Below, piece after piece: positions 15,991-24,814 of a stretch of DNA of 64,000 nt. The position numbers and the translations under genes were made by a program. The stretch's first letter is position 1; the number at the start of each line of letters is the position of its first letter. The notes beneath the pieces are model-generated. The model was not told the origin of the DNA and made no database searches. It was given only the letters and a program-made list of their open reading frames with translations. The DNA is from Pelosinus fermentans JBW45 (GTDB lineage Bacteria > Bacillota > Negativicutes > DSM-13327): assembly GCF_000271665.2 (NCBI RefSeq), contig NZ_CP010978.1:2696501-2760500 (forward strand). Reading direction: 5' to 3'.

Positions 15991-17904
15991 TCACACCTTA
16001 ATTTTTTGGACATATGATTTTGCAGTAGAAGCAATGCCGGCTGCATCTAATCCATATTTTGCTAAAATTTGTTTGCGTGCACCTTGTTCAATAAATTGAT
16101 CTGGGAATCCTAACCGTAGAACATTTACATCATCAATGTTTTGATCATGTATGTATTCCAATACACTAGAGCCAAAACCACCAGCTAAAACATTTTCTTC
16201 AACTGTAATGATGATTCCAAAATTTTTACACACCTTTCTTATCATCTGTTCATCTAGCGGCTTAATAAATCTAGCATTTATAACACTTGCTAATATACCT
16301 TCTGAAGCTAAAATTTCTCTTGCTTCTATACAGGTTCCAACCATGGAACCAACCGCTAAAAAAGCTACATTTGTGCCAGTTTTCACTTCATCTGCAACGC
16401 CAATCGTAAGTTGTTGCAATGATTGATCGATGGGCACGCCTAATCCACTTCCCCTAGGATAACGAATCGCTACGGGTCCATTCGTATTAAGTGCGGTGAA
16501 TACCATATGCCGTAACTCATTTTCATCTTTAGGTGCCATAATGGTTAGATTAGGAATATGCCGTAGATAGCTGTAATCAAATAATCCATGATGTGTCGGC
16601 CCATCCTCACCTACGATTCCAGCACGATCCAAAGCAAATAATACAGGAAGCTTCTGCAAGCAAATATCATGTAAGATTTGATCATATGCCCTTTGAGCAA
16701 AGGTAGAATACAAGGCTACAACTGGTCTCATTCCTTTGGTAGCCATACCCGCTGCCATAGTAACAGCATTTTGTTCCGCAATACCTACATCAAAGAAACG
16801 TTTGGGAAACTCAGCTGCAAATTTTTTAAGGCCTGTTCCTTCTGGCATTGCAGCTGTTATTGCAACAATCCGCTTATCCTGTTTGGCTAAATGAAGTAGT
16901 GTTTCGCCGAAAATAGCAGTATAGGTTGGTGTATTCCCATTTTTTATAACTTCGCCAGACTCAATGCAATAGGGACCAACACCATGAAATTTATCAGGAT
17001 TACATTCGGCAGGTTTATATCCCTTTCCTTTGCAAGTAAGAACATGAATGAGTATTGGTCCCTGCATTTTTTTAGCTTTTTCTAGTACTTCACTTAATAG
17101 TTCAAAATTATGTCCATCAATGGGGCCGATATAATTAAATCCCAATTCTTCAAAAAGAACACCAGGGACTAATAGATAGCGTAAACTATCTTTAACACGT
17201 TCTACTGTTTTGGCAACACTTTCACCAATTGCAGGAATGCGGCGCAATAAGAATTCGATGTCCTGCTTTATTTTTGTATATTTAGGTTCTGTTCGCATTT
17301 TGGACAAATATTCTGACATAGCGCCCACATTTTTAGCAATTGACATTTCATTATCATTAAGAATAACAATCATATTAGTACCCGTGTGACCAGCATGGTT
17401 TAATGCCTCATATGCCTGTCCTCCAGTTAGCGAGCCATCACCGATAACGGCCAGTATATGTTCTTTATCACCTGCAATATCTCTGGCAAGCGCCATTCCC
17501 AAAGCAGCAGATATAGAAGTACTTGAATGTCCTGTGCCAAAGAAATCATGTACACTCTCACTAATTTTCGGAAAGCCACTAATGCCGCCAAATTGGCGTA
17601 AAGTCGCGAATCCATCGCGTCTGCCTGTTAATATCTTATGTATATAGGACTGATGCCCAACATCCCAGACGATCTTATCAATCGGACTATTAAATACTTT
17701 ATGTATCGCAAGAGTTAGTTCTACGACACCTAAATTTGGCGCTAAATGTCCTCCTGTTTTTGAAACAGAACATATTAAAAAATGGCGTATTTCCTCTGCC
17801 AGCAACTTGATCTGTTCATGTGATAATTTTTTTAAATCTTGGGGCTTGTCAATGGCCTCAAGTAATGTCTTCAAATGTAACAACCCCCGTTCCCCGTAAT
17901 CCAC
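15991..17904 (-). CDS. dxs: 1-deoxy-D-xylulose-5-phosphate synthase
   Basis: A 637-residue thiamine-diphosphate enzyme. The family motifs are 'DVGHQSYIHKILTGR', the ThDP site 'AVIGDGSLTGGQAYEALNHAG', 'FDVGIAEQNAVTMAAGMA' and 'LDRAGIVGEDGPTHHGLFD'. It condenses pyruvate with glyceraldehyde 3-phosphate, the first step of the methylerythritol phosphate route to isoprenoids. Full length. It lies downstream of the prenyl synthase ispA and yuiD and upstream of tlyA, a cluster conserved in Firmicutes. Confidence 0.97.
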   Translation of the reverse strand: MDYGERGLLHLKTLLEAIDKPQDLKKLSHEQIKLLAEEIRHFLICSVSKTGGHLAPNLGVVELTLAIHKVFNSPIDKIVWDVGHQSYIHKILTGRRDGFATLRQFGGISGFPKISESVHDFFGTGHSSTSISAALGMALARDIAGDKEHILAVIGDGSLTGGQAYEALNHAGHTGTNMIVILNDNEMSIAKNVGAMSEYLSKMRTEPKYTKIKQDIEFLLRRIPAIGESVAKTVERVKDSLRYLLVPGVLFEELGFNYIGPIDGHNFELLSEVLEKAKKMQGPILIHVLTCKGKGYKPAECNPDKFHGVGPYCIESGEVIKNGNTPTYTAIFGETLLHLAKQDKRIVAITAAMPEGTGLKKFAAEFPKRFFDVGIAEQNAVTMAAGMATKGMRPVVALYSTFAQRAYDQILHDICLQKLPVLFALDRAGIVGEDGPTHHGLFDYSYLRHIPNLTIMAPKDENELRHMVFTALNTNGPVAIRYPRGSGLGVPIDQSLQQLTIGVADEVKTGTNVAFLAVGSMVGTCIEAREILASEGILASVINARFIKPLDEQMIRKVCKNFGIIITVEENVLAGGFGSSVLEYIHDQNIDDVNVLRLGFPDQFIEQGARKQILAKYGLDAAGIASTAKSYVQKIKV

Positions 17905-17947
17905 AATCTATGAATTTTCAATAATATTTTTCTTACTATTGCAGTAA

Positions 17948-18415
17948 TTAACCTACAAAATTCTTAAAACCGTAGGCTATTGAAATTCCCAGTATAGCAC
18001 CTGCTAATACTTCTAGTGGAGTGTGTCCTAATAATTCTTTTAATCGAATATCACGAATCGTATGCTCTGCTCGGAGTTCACGTACTAATTTATTTATCAC
18101 TTTGGCTTGTTTTCCTGCAGCTCTACGTACTCCAGCAGCATCATACATTACAATACTTGCTAATACAATGGTTACCGCAAATAAGGAAGAGGTAAAACCA
18201 TCATGAAGTCCTACAGCCCAGGCCAAACTCATAACCAATGCTGTGTGAGAGCTAGGCATTCCGCCAGCTCCAACTAAACGCTCAAAATTTAAGGCACCAT
18301 GTTTCCAATAAGAAGTCAAAGTCTTGAGTATCTGAGCACAAAACCAAGCAGACAAAGCGGTGGCCAATATAATATTTTGTCCAAGGATAACAACGAAATC
18401 TGCCACAACAAACAC
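17948..18415 (-). CDS. Divergent PAP2 family membrane protein (YuiD/DUF212)
   Basis: A 155-residue protein with four hydrophobic segments. It carries the DUF212 signatures 'AQILKTLTSYWKHGALNFERLVGAGGMPSSHTALVMSL' (residues about 27-65) and 'IVMYDAAGVRRAAGKQA' (about 86-102), and a terminal 'LGHTPLEVLAGAILGISIAY'. The SSH and the HTPLEV segment correspond to phosphatase motifs of PAP2 enzymes, so a lipid or prenyl phosphate phosphatase role is plausible, which the prenyl-pathway neighbours ispA and dxs support. The substrate is not established. Confidence 0.88.
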   Translation of the reverse strand: MFVVADFVVILGQNIILATALSAWFCAQILKTLTSYWKHGALNFERLVGAGGMPSSHTALVMSLAWAVGLHDGFTSSLFAVTIVLASIVMYDAAGVRRAAGKQAKVINKLVRELRAEHTIRDIRLKELLGHTPLEVLAGAILGISIAYGFKNFVG

Positions 18416-18416
18416 C

Positions 18417-19295
18417 TCAATTATCGCGTGTTAATAAAGCCCTTACCAACTCTCTTAGAATATCTGCTTCTTGGCCGAACTGTTTTAATGCTTGTAGAGC
18501 ATTGGTTACAGCTTGATCTGCCATATCTTGAGCCTCACCTAAAGAATATAAGGTAACATAGGTTGCTTTATGATTTTTAACGTCACTTCCAACAGGTTTA
18601 CCAATTTTCTCTTGCGTTCCTGTCACATCCAAAATATCATCTGTAATCTGAAAAGCCAGACCATACTGCTTAGCATATTCTGTTAATGAAGCAACCTGCC
18701 ACTCTTCTCCACCGGCTAGTTGCGCTCCGGCTCTTACAGCCGCTTTAAATAAAGCTCCCGTTTTCGCTTGGTGCATATAACTGAGAGTATCAATGTCAAT
18801 TTTTTCTCCCTCGGAAGATAAATCGATTACTTGTCCTCCAATCATCCCCAAAGCACCAGCTGCATTACTAATTTCTCCAACTACTTTTATTAACACATCT
18901 GCTTGAACTCCAGGTTGAGCAAGCATAACCGTAAAGGCTGCAGTTAATAATCCATCACCAGCTAAAATTGCCATGCCCTCACCAAAAACTTTATGACTGG
19001 TCAATTTTCCCCGCCGATAATCATCATCATCCATTGCTGGTAAATCATCATGAATTAAAGAATAAGTATGAATCATCTCTAAGCCACAAGCTACATTTAG
19101 ATAATCACTACCTTTTCCACCTATGGAATCAGCAGCAGCCATAAGGAGAATGGGACGCAATCGTTTGCCACCAGCAAATAAACTGTAGCGCATCGCTTCA
19201 AAAATCTTTGGTGGATATACATTTTCACTAGGAACAAATGCAGCCAATGCATGATCAACAATCTTACCTTTTTCTTGACAATATTGTTTTAACAT
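18417..19295 (-). CDS. ispA: Polyprenyl (farnesyl) diphosphate synthase
   Basis: A 292-residue all-helical isoprenyl synthase. The first Asp-rich motif is 'IHDDLPAMDDDDYRRG' (near residue 82) and the second 'FQITDDILDVTGT' (near 223), with 'FAGGKRLRPIL' early on. The family couples isopentenyl diphosphate to allylic primers; the two-residue insertion in the first motif (DDxxxxD type) marks the short-chain bacterial farnesyl/geranyl synthases. It overlaps xseB by 7 bases and is followed within 2 bases by yuiD. Confidence 0.93.
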   Translation of the reverse strand: MLKQYCQEKGKIVDHALAAFVPSENVYPPKIFEAMRYSLFAGGKRLRPILLMAAADSIGGKGSDYLNVACGLEMIHTYSLIHDDLPAMDDDDYRRGKLTSHKVFGEGMAILAGDGLLTAAFTVMLAQPGVQADVLIKVVGEISNAAGALGMIGGQVIDLSSEGEKIDIDTLSYMHQAKTGALFKAAVRAGAQLAGGEEWQVASLTEYAKQYGLAFQITDDILDVTGTQEKIGKPVGSDVKNHKATYVTLYSLGEAQDMADQAVTNALQALKQFGQEADILRELVRALLTRDN

Positions 19296-19555
19296 GAACC
19301 GTCCTCCTGTAATTGTAGAGGCCTTTCTATTATTTTCCCCTTTTCTTCTGATAAAATTTTATCAATTTGCTGTTCCGCAAAATTTAATTTCTGCAAACAA
19401 TTTTTTGATAAGTCTATACCTTCAGCAAAATGTTCTAAAGACTCATTTAAAGGCAGTTCACCTTTTTCTAATTGCTTAACAATAGCTTCTAGCTTTTCTA
19501 AAGCTTGTTCAAAGCTAATTTCATGCTGGTCTTCCTTTTTCTTAGCTCTTACCAT
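19289..19555 (-). CDS. xseB: Exodeoxyribonuclease VII small subunit
   Basis: An 88-residue protein matching XseB: 'ISFEQALEKLEAIVKQLEKGELPLNESLEHFAEGIDLSKNCLQKLNFAEQQID' spans almost the whole chain, forming the helical hairpin that binds the XseA C-terminal region. The C-terminal 'GKIIERPLQLQEDGSC' is a non-conserved tail. It overlaps xseA upstream and ispA downstream, as expected for coupled translation. Confidence 0.94.
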   Translation of the reverse strand: MVRAKKKEDQHEISFEQALEKLEAIVKQLEKGELPLNESLEHFAEGIDLSKNCLQKLNFAEQQIDKILSEEKGKIIERPLQLQEDGSC

Positions 19556-20756
19556 GATGCTCCTCCTGTATATGAATTATCTCAGCGTCTACCCTTCCTC
19601 GATTTAACACAATCTCAATCTTTTGGCCGGGTTGCAATGCAGCAGTGTCTTTAACCACCTGACCATCTAAAGTATGTACAATACTATAACCTCTCGCTAA
19701 TACAGCCAGAGGATTAAGCATCGCTAATTTTTCTGCAGTAATTGTAAACGTATGTTTTTTATCTCGAACAATTACCTTTATTGCCTGCTCTAAGCGTTGC
19801 ATACAATTGTCTAAGGCTTGCTGCCGATCTGCTAACACTTCATAAGGATAGGTAAAGACTCTATTCAGAGTAGATTGTTCAAGTCGTCTGAAATGATGTT
19901 GTAATACATTACGTATATTACTTTCTAACATATTATGCAAGGTTGATACATATTTATACAATTCTCTAACATCTGGTACAACAAATTCTGCTGCCTGGGA
20001 TGGAGTAGCTGCTCTGCGGTCAGCAGCAAAATCTGCCAAAGTATAATCCGTTTGATGACCTACGGCTGATACAATAGGAATCTTTGATGCAACAATGGCC
20101 CGTACCACTCTTTCATCATTAAATGCCCATAATTCTTCAATAGAGCCACCACCACGCCCGACAATAATAACGTCTACGTTATTCAACTCATTAAAGACTT
20201 CAATTCCATGTACAATCTGCATAGGCGCCTCTGGTCCTTGTACCTGCACAGGATATAGTTTCAATAAAATTCCTGGATGCCGCCGCTTTGCTACGATCAT
20301 AATATCTTTTATTACTGCGCCTGTAGCTGAGGTAAGAATGCCTACAACTTTAGGCAAAACAGGCAAGTCCTTTTTTAGCGTATCAGCAAATAAGCCTTCA
20401 TTTTCTAGTTTTTCTTTAAGCTGAGCAAAAGCTAAGCTTAACTCTCCAATGCCGTCAGGTACTAATTGATTCGCATATAACTGATATTGCCCATCTCGCT
20501 CAAATACTGTTATTTGTCCCCCAACAATTATTTTCATACCATCTTTAGGTTCGAATTTTAAAAATTGGGCACGACTTTTAAACATTACGGCTTTAATTGT
20601 GGCATTGCTATCTTTTAACGTAAAATAGCAATGACCAGAGTAATGTTTCTTAAAGTTTGATATTTCTCCACGTATGAATACAGAACTAACTTTAGAATCA
20701 TATTCAAAAAGTTGTTTTATGTATTTTGTAATTTCACTTACACTAAAGATATTCAT
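19542..20756 (-). CDS. xseA: Exodeoxyribonuclease VII large subunit
   Basis: A 404-residue protein with an N-terminal OB fold ('SSVFIRGEISNFKKHYSGHCYFTLKDSNATIKAVMF'), the catalytic domain with 'ILTSATGAVIKDI', 'DVIIVGRGGGSIEELWAFNDERVVRAI' and 'SAVGHQTDYTLADFAADRRAATPSQAAEF', and a long C-terminal coiled coil. The XseAB complex degrades single-stranded DNA from either end. It is the first gene of the ten-gene operon ending at recN. Confidence 0.96.
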   Translation of the reverse strand: MNIFSVSEITKYIKQLFEYDSKVSSVFIRGEISNFKKHYSGHCYFTLKDSNATIKAVMFKSRAQFLKFEPKDGMKIIVGGQITVFERDGQYQLYANQLVPDGIGELSLAFAQLKEKLENEGLFADTLKKDLPVLPKVVGILTSATGAVIKDIMIVAKRRHPGILLKLYPVQVQGPEAPMQIVHGIEVFNELNNVDVIIVGRGGGSIEELWAFNDERVVRAIVASKIPIVSAVGHQTDYTLADFAADRRAATPSQAAEFVVPDVRELYKYVSTLHNMLESNIRNVLQHHFRRLEQSTLNRVFTYPYEVLADRQQALDNCMQRLEQAIKVIVRDKKHTFTITAEKLAMLNPLAVLARGYSIVHTLDGQVVKDTAALQPGQKIEIVLNRGRVDAEIIHIQEEHHGKS

Positions 20757-20856
20757 AAATCACCTTTGCTCGAAAATGTAATTTATTGCTTAAAATATTT
20801 TGATGAAAAATAGGAACACTGCATAAATTAAGTCTTCTTTATCATATAACAAGAGT

Positions 20857-20884
20857 ACAAAAAAAACCAGACAAAAGTCTGGGT
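20857..20884 (-). terminator. Terminator after the 45-residue membrane peptide gene
   Basis: CCAGAC, a 4-base loop and GTCTGG are followed by eight T's on the minus strand, starting 10 bases past the stop of the small gene at 20893. Confidence 0.88.
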
Positions 20885-20892
20885 AGTCTCCT

Positions 20893-21030
20893 TCAATATC
20901 GGCGCTGATCGATATATGGACGTGCTATATATCCACTAGCTGCACCTAATATAAACCAGAAAAAGCTCCCTGGAGGAATGAGATAGCCTATCGTTGCACC
21001 AATTGTTGCTCCTAATAATATATACCCCAT
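20893..21030 (-). CDS. Glycine-rich small membrane protein, 45 residues
   Basis: A 45-residue frame: MGYILLGATIGATIGY, then LIPPGS, then FFWFILGAASGYIARPY and DQRRY. The GxxxGxxxG-type spacing of small residues in two hydrophobic stretches suggests helix-helix packing in the membrane. A GGGAGG ribosome site lies before the ATG and a clean terminator follows, so it appears to be a real, separately ended gene. It sits between nusB and xseA. I do not recognise a family; its architecture resembles the DUF2273 protein two genes upstream, but is shorter. Confidence 0.65.
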   Translation of the reverse strand: MGYILLGATIGATIGYLIPPGSFFWFILGAASGYIARPYIDQRRY

Positions 21031-21173
21031 GATAAGAGCCTCCCTTCACATATGATTTTTTTATGTATCATATGCAAAGGAATATATAATGGTACCATTA
21101 AACCAATATCAGTAATTGTCTACAAAAAACCAATATCTTAAGGGCAAGTAAAACTATAGATAAGGCACTTTTG

Positions 21174-21578
21174 TTACTTTTTCTTCACTAAAGACCCTAA
21201 AATGCCATTAACAAAACGGCTGGATTCCTCTGTGCCAAACAATTTGGCTAATTCAACAGCTTCATTAATAACTACATTAGGCGGTAGTGCCTCATTTCCA
21301 AAACGCATTTCGTAAATGGCTATTCTAGCAATATTTCGATCAATTCCAGGCATGCGATCGATTTTCCATTCATTTGATATTTCACCAATAAGAGTATCAA
21401 TTTCTGTTATATGTGCTTGAGTACCACTAACGAGATTTTCTGCATATTCTTTGGTGTTTTCAGCTATATTACTATATTCACTTAGTACGATTTCTAATGC
21501 TTCATCTTTACCCTTACTATTATAATCTAATTGAAATAAAGTCTGAAGTGCCATTTCCCGGGCTTTTCTACGACTCAT
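21174..21578 (-). CDS. nusB: Transcription antitermination factor NusB
   Basis: A 134-residue all-helical RNA-binding protein. It begins 'MSRRKAREMALQTLFQLDYNSKG' and ends 'LPPNVVINEAVELAKLFGTEESSRFVNGILGSLVKK', both near-invariant in NusB. With NusE (S10) it binds boxA in rRNA leaders and prevents premature termination. It lies downstream of asp23-amaP-DUF2273, the standard clostridial order. Confidence 0.96.
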   Translation of the reverse strand: MSRRKAREMALQTLFQLDYNSKGKDEALEIVLSEYSNIAENTKEYAENLVSGTQAHITEIDTLIGEISNEWKIDRMPGIDRNIARIAIYEMRFGNEALPPNVVINEAVELAKLFGTEESSRFVNGILGSLVKKK

Positions 21579-21661
21579 AAATTACCTCTTTTCTATTGCT
21601 TCACTCTAAAGTATTCCTATCATTTTTAAATTATGTGATTCGTCTGTTCTATTTGTACACT

Positions 21662-21892
21662 CTATTGTCGATGATATCCAGGAGGTAATAACCTTCCTAA
21701 TATATCCATAATATCCTCTTTCTCATCAATCCGCTTACCGACAATATAACCAGCCATCATACATATCATTACAAACATAGTATTGAAAAAACCAAATACA
21801 AGAATAAATACACCAACCAATAGTCCTATAGACATTCCTGTAATCTTACCGCTATGATGCTGCCATATTTCTGCTAGTAATTCGGTTTTCAT
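21662..21892 (-). CDS. DUF2273 small integral membrane protein
   Basis: A 76-residue protein with two adjacent membrane segments (about residues 16-50) and a hydrophilic C-terminus 'GKRIDEKEDIMDILGRLLPPGYHRQ'. It fits the DUF2273 family that usually sits beside Asp23 and AmaP genes. It probably belongs to the same membrane-anchored alkaline-shock complex; no activity is known. Confidence 0.85.
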   Translation of the reverse strand: MKTELLAEIWQHHSGKITGMSIGLLVGVFILVFGFFNTMFVMICMMAGYIVGKRIDEKEDIMDILGRLLPPGYHRQ

Positions 21893-21933
21893 ATTCCTGC
21901 TCCTTTCTTTTACTAGAACATGGTTATATTGTA

Positions 21934-22473
21934 TTATTCTACACGCTGTTTACTCTTAAAATCATTAGATATATTCTCAACTATTATTTGGACATCAACT
22001 AGTTGAACTCCAACTGTATTCTTTATATATTCATGTACTTTCTTTTGCAATTCTTCTGAAACATTTGGTACATTATTTTCTGGACTGATTACAGCTTTTA
22101 AGACAACCTTTAATCCTTGTCCATCATGGTTAACGCGAACTTTCACTCCACGTACACCACGCGTGTGTCTCGCAGTTTTTTCGACTAAATTTTTTATGGC
22201 CTCAAGAGATATATGTACATCACCCATATCTGTATGATGTACAATCGTATCTTTTACACGGCGAGTACGAATTCCTGCCAATAATAATCGAAGACTCACC
22301 AAGAAAAACACCATCCCCAGCAAACCGGCTTCCCATCGGCCGTTAATATGTAAAATGCCTGTCCAAACCCATTCCAAAGAAATAAGGCGTACAGATAGCA
22401 ACACTACGCCCAATGATAAAAGTGCCAACAACAATGTGTAAATAGATAAGATGATACGATCAAAAATTCCCAT
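21934..22473 (-). CDS. amaP: Alkaline shock response membrane anchor protein AmaP
   Basis: A 179-residue protein with two N-terminal membrane segments (about residues 7-30 and 47-66) followed by an Asp23-like soluble domain that includes 'HTDMGDVHISLEAIKNLVEKTARHTRGVRGVKVRV' and 'NTVGVQLVDVQIIVENIS'. In Staphylococcus AmaP anchors Asp23 to the membrane. The gene lies directly after the Asp23 gene here. Confidence 0.88.
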   Translation of the reverse strand: MGIFDRIILSIYTLLLALLSLGVVLLSVRLISLEWVWTGILHINGRWEAGLLGMVFFLVSLRLLLAGIRTRRVKDTIVHHTDMGDVHISLEAIKNLVEKTARHTRGVRGVKVRVNHDGQGLKVVLKAVISPENNVPNVSEELQKKVHEYIKNTVGVQLVDVQIIVENISNDFKSKQRVE

Positions 22474-22511
22474 ACCCTACTCCTTTCTAGGCGGCTGCTA
22501 CAGCATATCTT

Positions 22512-22919
22512 TTAACGCACACGAAGATCTTCTTCTTTACCGTCTTGACCAAATCCAACACCTTGAACATGAACGTTTACTTCTACAACATCTAATCCTG
22601 TCATAGATTCAATACCGCGTTTTACATTTTCCTGCACTCTTAATGCTATATCAGGTATACGTACACCATATTCTACAATTATGTATAAATCCACTGCGGC
22701 TTCACGCTCGCCAACCTCTACTTTAACACCTTTTGCTAAGTTTTTTTTACCAAGCATTTCTGCAATGCCGCCTACTAAACCAGCGCTCATTCCAGCTACA
22801 CCAGAAACTTCAGTAGCTGCCATGCCAGCAATAATACCTACAACTTCATCAGCAATTCGAATTGACCCAACATCGTTGTTTTCAAACTTTTCATTGCCAT
22901 CTCGTTTATCCACTAACAA
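22512..22919 (-). CDS. Asp23/Gls24 family envelope stress response protein
   Basis: A 135-residue protein with the Asp23 core 'GSIRIADEVVGIIAGMAATEVSGVAGMSAG' and 'VEVGEREAAVDLYIIVEYGVRIPDIALRVQENVKRGIESMTGLDVVEVNVHVQGV'. This family forms abundant cytoplasmic or membrane-associated layers linked to cell-envelope stress. It is the first gene of the asp23-amaP-DUF2273(-nusB) group. Confidence 0.92.
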   Translation of the reverse strand: MLVDKRDGNEKFENNDVGSIRIADEVVGIIAGMAATEVSGVAGMSAGLVGGIAEMLGKKNLAKGVKVEVGEREAAVDLYIIVEYGVRIPDIALRVQENVKRGIESMTGLDVVEVNVHVQGVGFGQDGKEEDLRVR

Positions 22920-23038
22920 CCCCCCATTCCAAAAAATTATAATACCATATGACAGGTAATAACTTTTCTATAACTATATTATTATAACAAATATTTTCCT
23001 TCTTTACAATTTAGGACAAAATAAATTTCAAACTTATG

Positions 23039-23569
23039 TTAAGGTTTAGCACTAATTGATATATTTTCGGCTTTTACACCTGATATCCTTGTAATGACAT
23101 CCGCTATTTGAATAACTTCTTCATGAGAAAGTGAAGTGGTTTTTATAACTGCGCTTACTGAATTTTCTCTTACGAATACTAAAGCATCTGTAAAGCCACG
23201 GGATTTGATTAGACTCTCCATTTCCGCTTCCTTTTGTTTTTCTGCAATCATTTTCAAGACAGTATCTTGTGCTTGGTTTCTGCTATCATCCGTTTTGGCA
23301 TTTTTAATACTTTCTCGTAATAAATCCGAGCGTTCACTACGAATTTTATCTCTTTCTAATCGATATTCGATAAAAAAATCAGGGCTGCTAGCTGGTATAA
23401 GAGGATCCGCAACGCTCATAGTCGCAACTTGCATAGCATTAGAATGATTAACCTTTGCTTGCAGCATTGATTCAATATTGGCTATTACCATCATTATAAC
23501 TATACTAACCATTAATACAGCAGCAAATACAACATATCTATTTTTTTTGTGGAAGGTAAATATTTTCAT
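23039..23569 (-). CDS. spoIIIAH: Stage III sporulation protein AH
   Basis: A 176-residue protein with one N-terminal membrane segment (about residues 13-31) and a mother-cell-exported domain ending in a ring-building RBM/YscJ-like fold ('MESLIKSRGFTDALVFVRENSVSAVIKTTSLSHEEVIQIADVITRISGVKAENISISAKP'). In B. subtilis SpoIIIAH meets forespore SpoIIQ across the intermembrane space to form the feeding-tube channel. Last gene of the spoIIIA operon. Confidence 0.93.
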   Translation of the reverse strand: MKIFTFHKKNRYVVFAAVLMVSIVIMMVIANIESMLQAKVNHSNAMQVATMSVADPLIPASSPDFFIEYRLERDKIRSERSDLLRESIKNAKTDDSRNQAQDTVLKMIAEKQKEAEMESLIKSRGFTDALVFVRENSVSAVIKTTSLSHEEVIQIADVITRISGVKAENISISAKP

Positions 23570-23579
23570 AATATGTTCC

Positions 23580-24185
23580 TCACTTTTTTTGAGCTAATAC
23601 GGTAATTTTGTAAGAAGGAATACCGAGGCCTGCTTCAACTGCCTTTGTTAAAATAGCCTTTATATTAGAATCATATGCACCATCAGCAATAACCAGCACT
23701 CCTTTTATCATTGGCTTAATTTCTCTAACAAGAACTGGACGGTCCATATTGTTTTCTTTACTGACTAGAATTTGTGTACTTTCTTTTGTTTCAGTCGTAC
23801 TGCGCACTCCTCCTGCAGTATCTTTTTCTTGAATGATTTTGCTTTCCTTGGTTATATTTCTGGCATGTTCCTGAGTGGTACTATTTTCCCAAGTTATATT
23901 AACAACAACGGTTCCAGCACCCTTTACTTGAGACAACGTATGTGTTAGCTTTCCCTCTACAGCTTCTTCATAACTAAGATTAGCTGCTGCAGGGACTTTT
24001 AAAGGTTCATTGCTAACCTTTGGACTAGGATTTACGTTTTGACGATCAATCACTCCTCCCATCACCAATAAGATCACTCCTAGAAGCCCTAGCCAAATTA
24101 AACGTGTGTTTATAACCCCATCTTTTAATAATTGTTTAGGCCATATTTTTTTAGTATAAGTGAGAAAGCTTTCCATACTACTCAT
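23580..24185 (-). CDS. spoIIIAG: Stage III sporulation protein AG
   Basis: A 201-residue protein with one membrane segment (about residues 30-46) and a long soluble region carrying the ring-forming fold: 'LTHTLSQVKGAGTVVVNITWENS', 'STTETKESTQILVSKENN' and 'EIKPMIKGVLVIADGAYDSNIKAILTKAVEAGLGIPSYKITVLAQ'. SpoIIIAG forms a large ring in the mother-cell membrane part of the channel. The ATG at 24185 has AAAGGAG 8 bases upstream; a GTG three codons earlier is less likely. Confidence 0.93.
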   Translation of the reverse strand: MSSMESFLTYTKKIWPKQLLKDGVINTRLIWLGLLGVILLVMGGVIDRQNVNPSPKVSNEPLKVPAAANLSYEEAVEGKLTHTLSQVKGAGTVVVNITWENSTTQEHARNITKESKIIQEKDTAGGVRSTTETKESTQILVSKENNMDRPVLVREIKPMIKGVLVIADGAYDSNIKAILTKAVEAGLGIPSYKITVLAQKK

Positions 24186-24198
24186 GGTCAACACTCCT

Positions 24199-24804
24199 TT
24201 ATGAATACAACATTTTTATTTCTACCTTTTCTTTTGGAATCTGATATAGTTCCATGATCATGTCTGTAATTCTTTGCTTTAAATCTGTATGTTTTTCTTC
24301 TGTTTTATTAAATTCCTTATCAATCTTAACCTTTGCTATACTTACTATTTTTTCACTTTTAGTAGATATGCCAGGCTTAACATATACGATAATATGGTTA
24401 ACCCCCATTGCTAACGTACTCGCATTGTCCTTCTTAATCTCTACCACTACATTAGCATCAGCCACGCCATCCATCGCCATAACTAAAATTCTAATTTGTT
24501 GACTTAATTCTTTCTTATATAGTTCAAGTGATAAAGCGTTGCGTTCATTAGTAACATGGTTTACTTCATTTGTTATGACATTCAAGTCTCCAGAAGTTGC
24601 AGCAAAAGTAGGGATTTGATCTTTGGAGGTCAAGTGCTGCACTGCACCAATAATTGGATTCAATATTGCCAACATTATAAATAATCCCATAATTACTCTT
24701 ACAAAGCGTTGCATACTACTGCTTGGTAACAGTAATTCGAGAAAAGAAGCAAATAATACAACAAAAATAATATTTTTAATCCAATCCGTTAACATTGTAA
24801 GCAA
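24199..24804 (-). CDS. spoIIIAF: Stage III sporulation protein AF
   Basis: A 201-residue protein with two N-terminal membrane segments ('WIKNIIFVVLFASFLELLL', 'FVRVIMGLFIMLAILNPII') and a C-terminal RBM-like domain ('QIRILVMAMDGVADANVVVEIKKD ... TDMIMELYQIPKEKVEIKML'). It belongs to the SpoIIIA channel. Start codon is TTG at 24804 or ATG at 24795; the spacing of AGGTG favours the TTG. Confidence 0.9.
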   Translation of the reverse strand: MLTMLTDWIKNIIFVVLFASFLELLLPSSSMQRFVRVIMGLFIMLAILNPIIGAVQHLTSKDQIPTFAATSGDLNVITNEVNHVTNERNALSLELYKKELSQQIRILVMAMDGVADANVVVEIKKDNASTLAMGVNHIIVYVKPGISTKSEKIVSIAKVKIDKEFNKTEEKHTDLKQRITDMIMELYQIPKEKVEIKMLYS

Positions 24805-24814
24805 TAAAACACAC

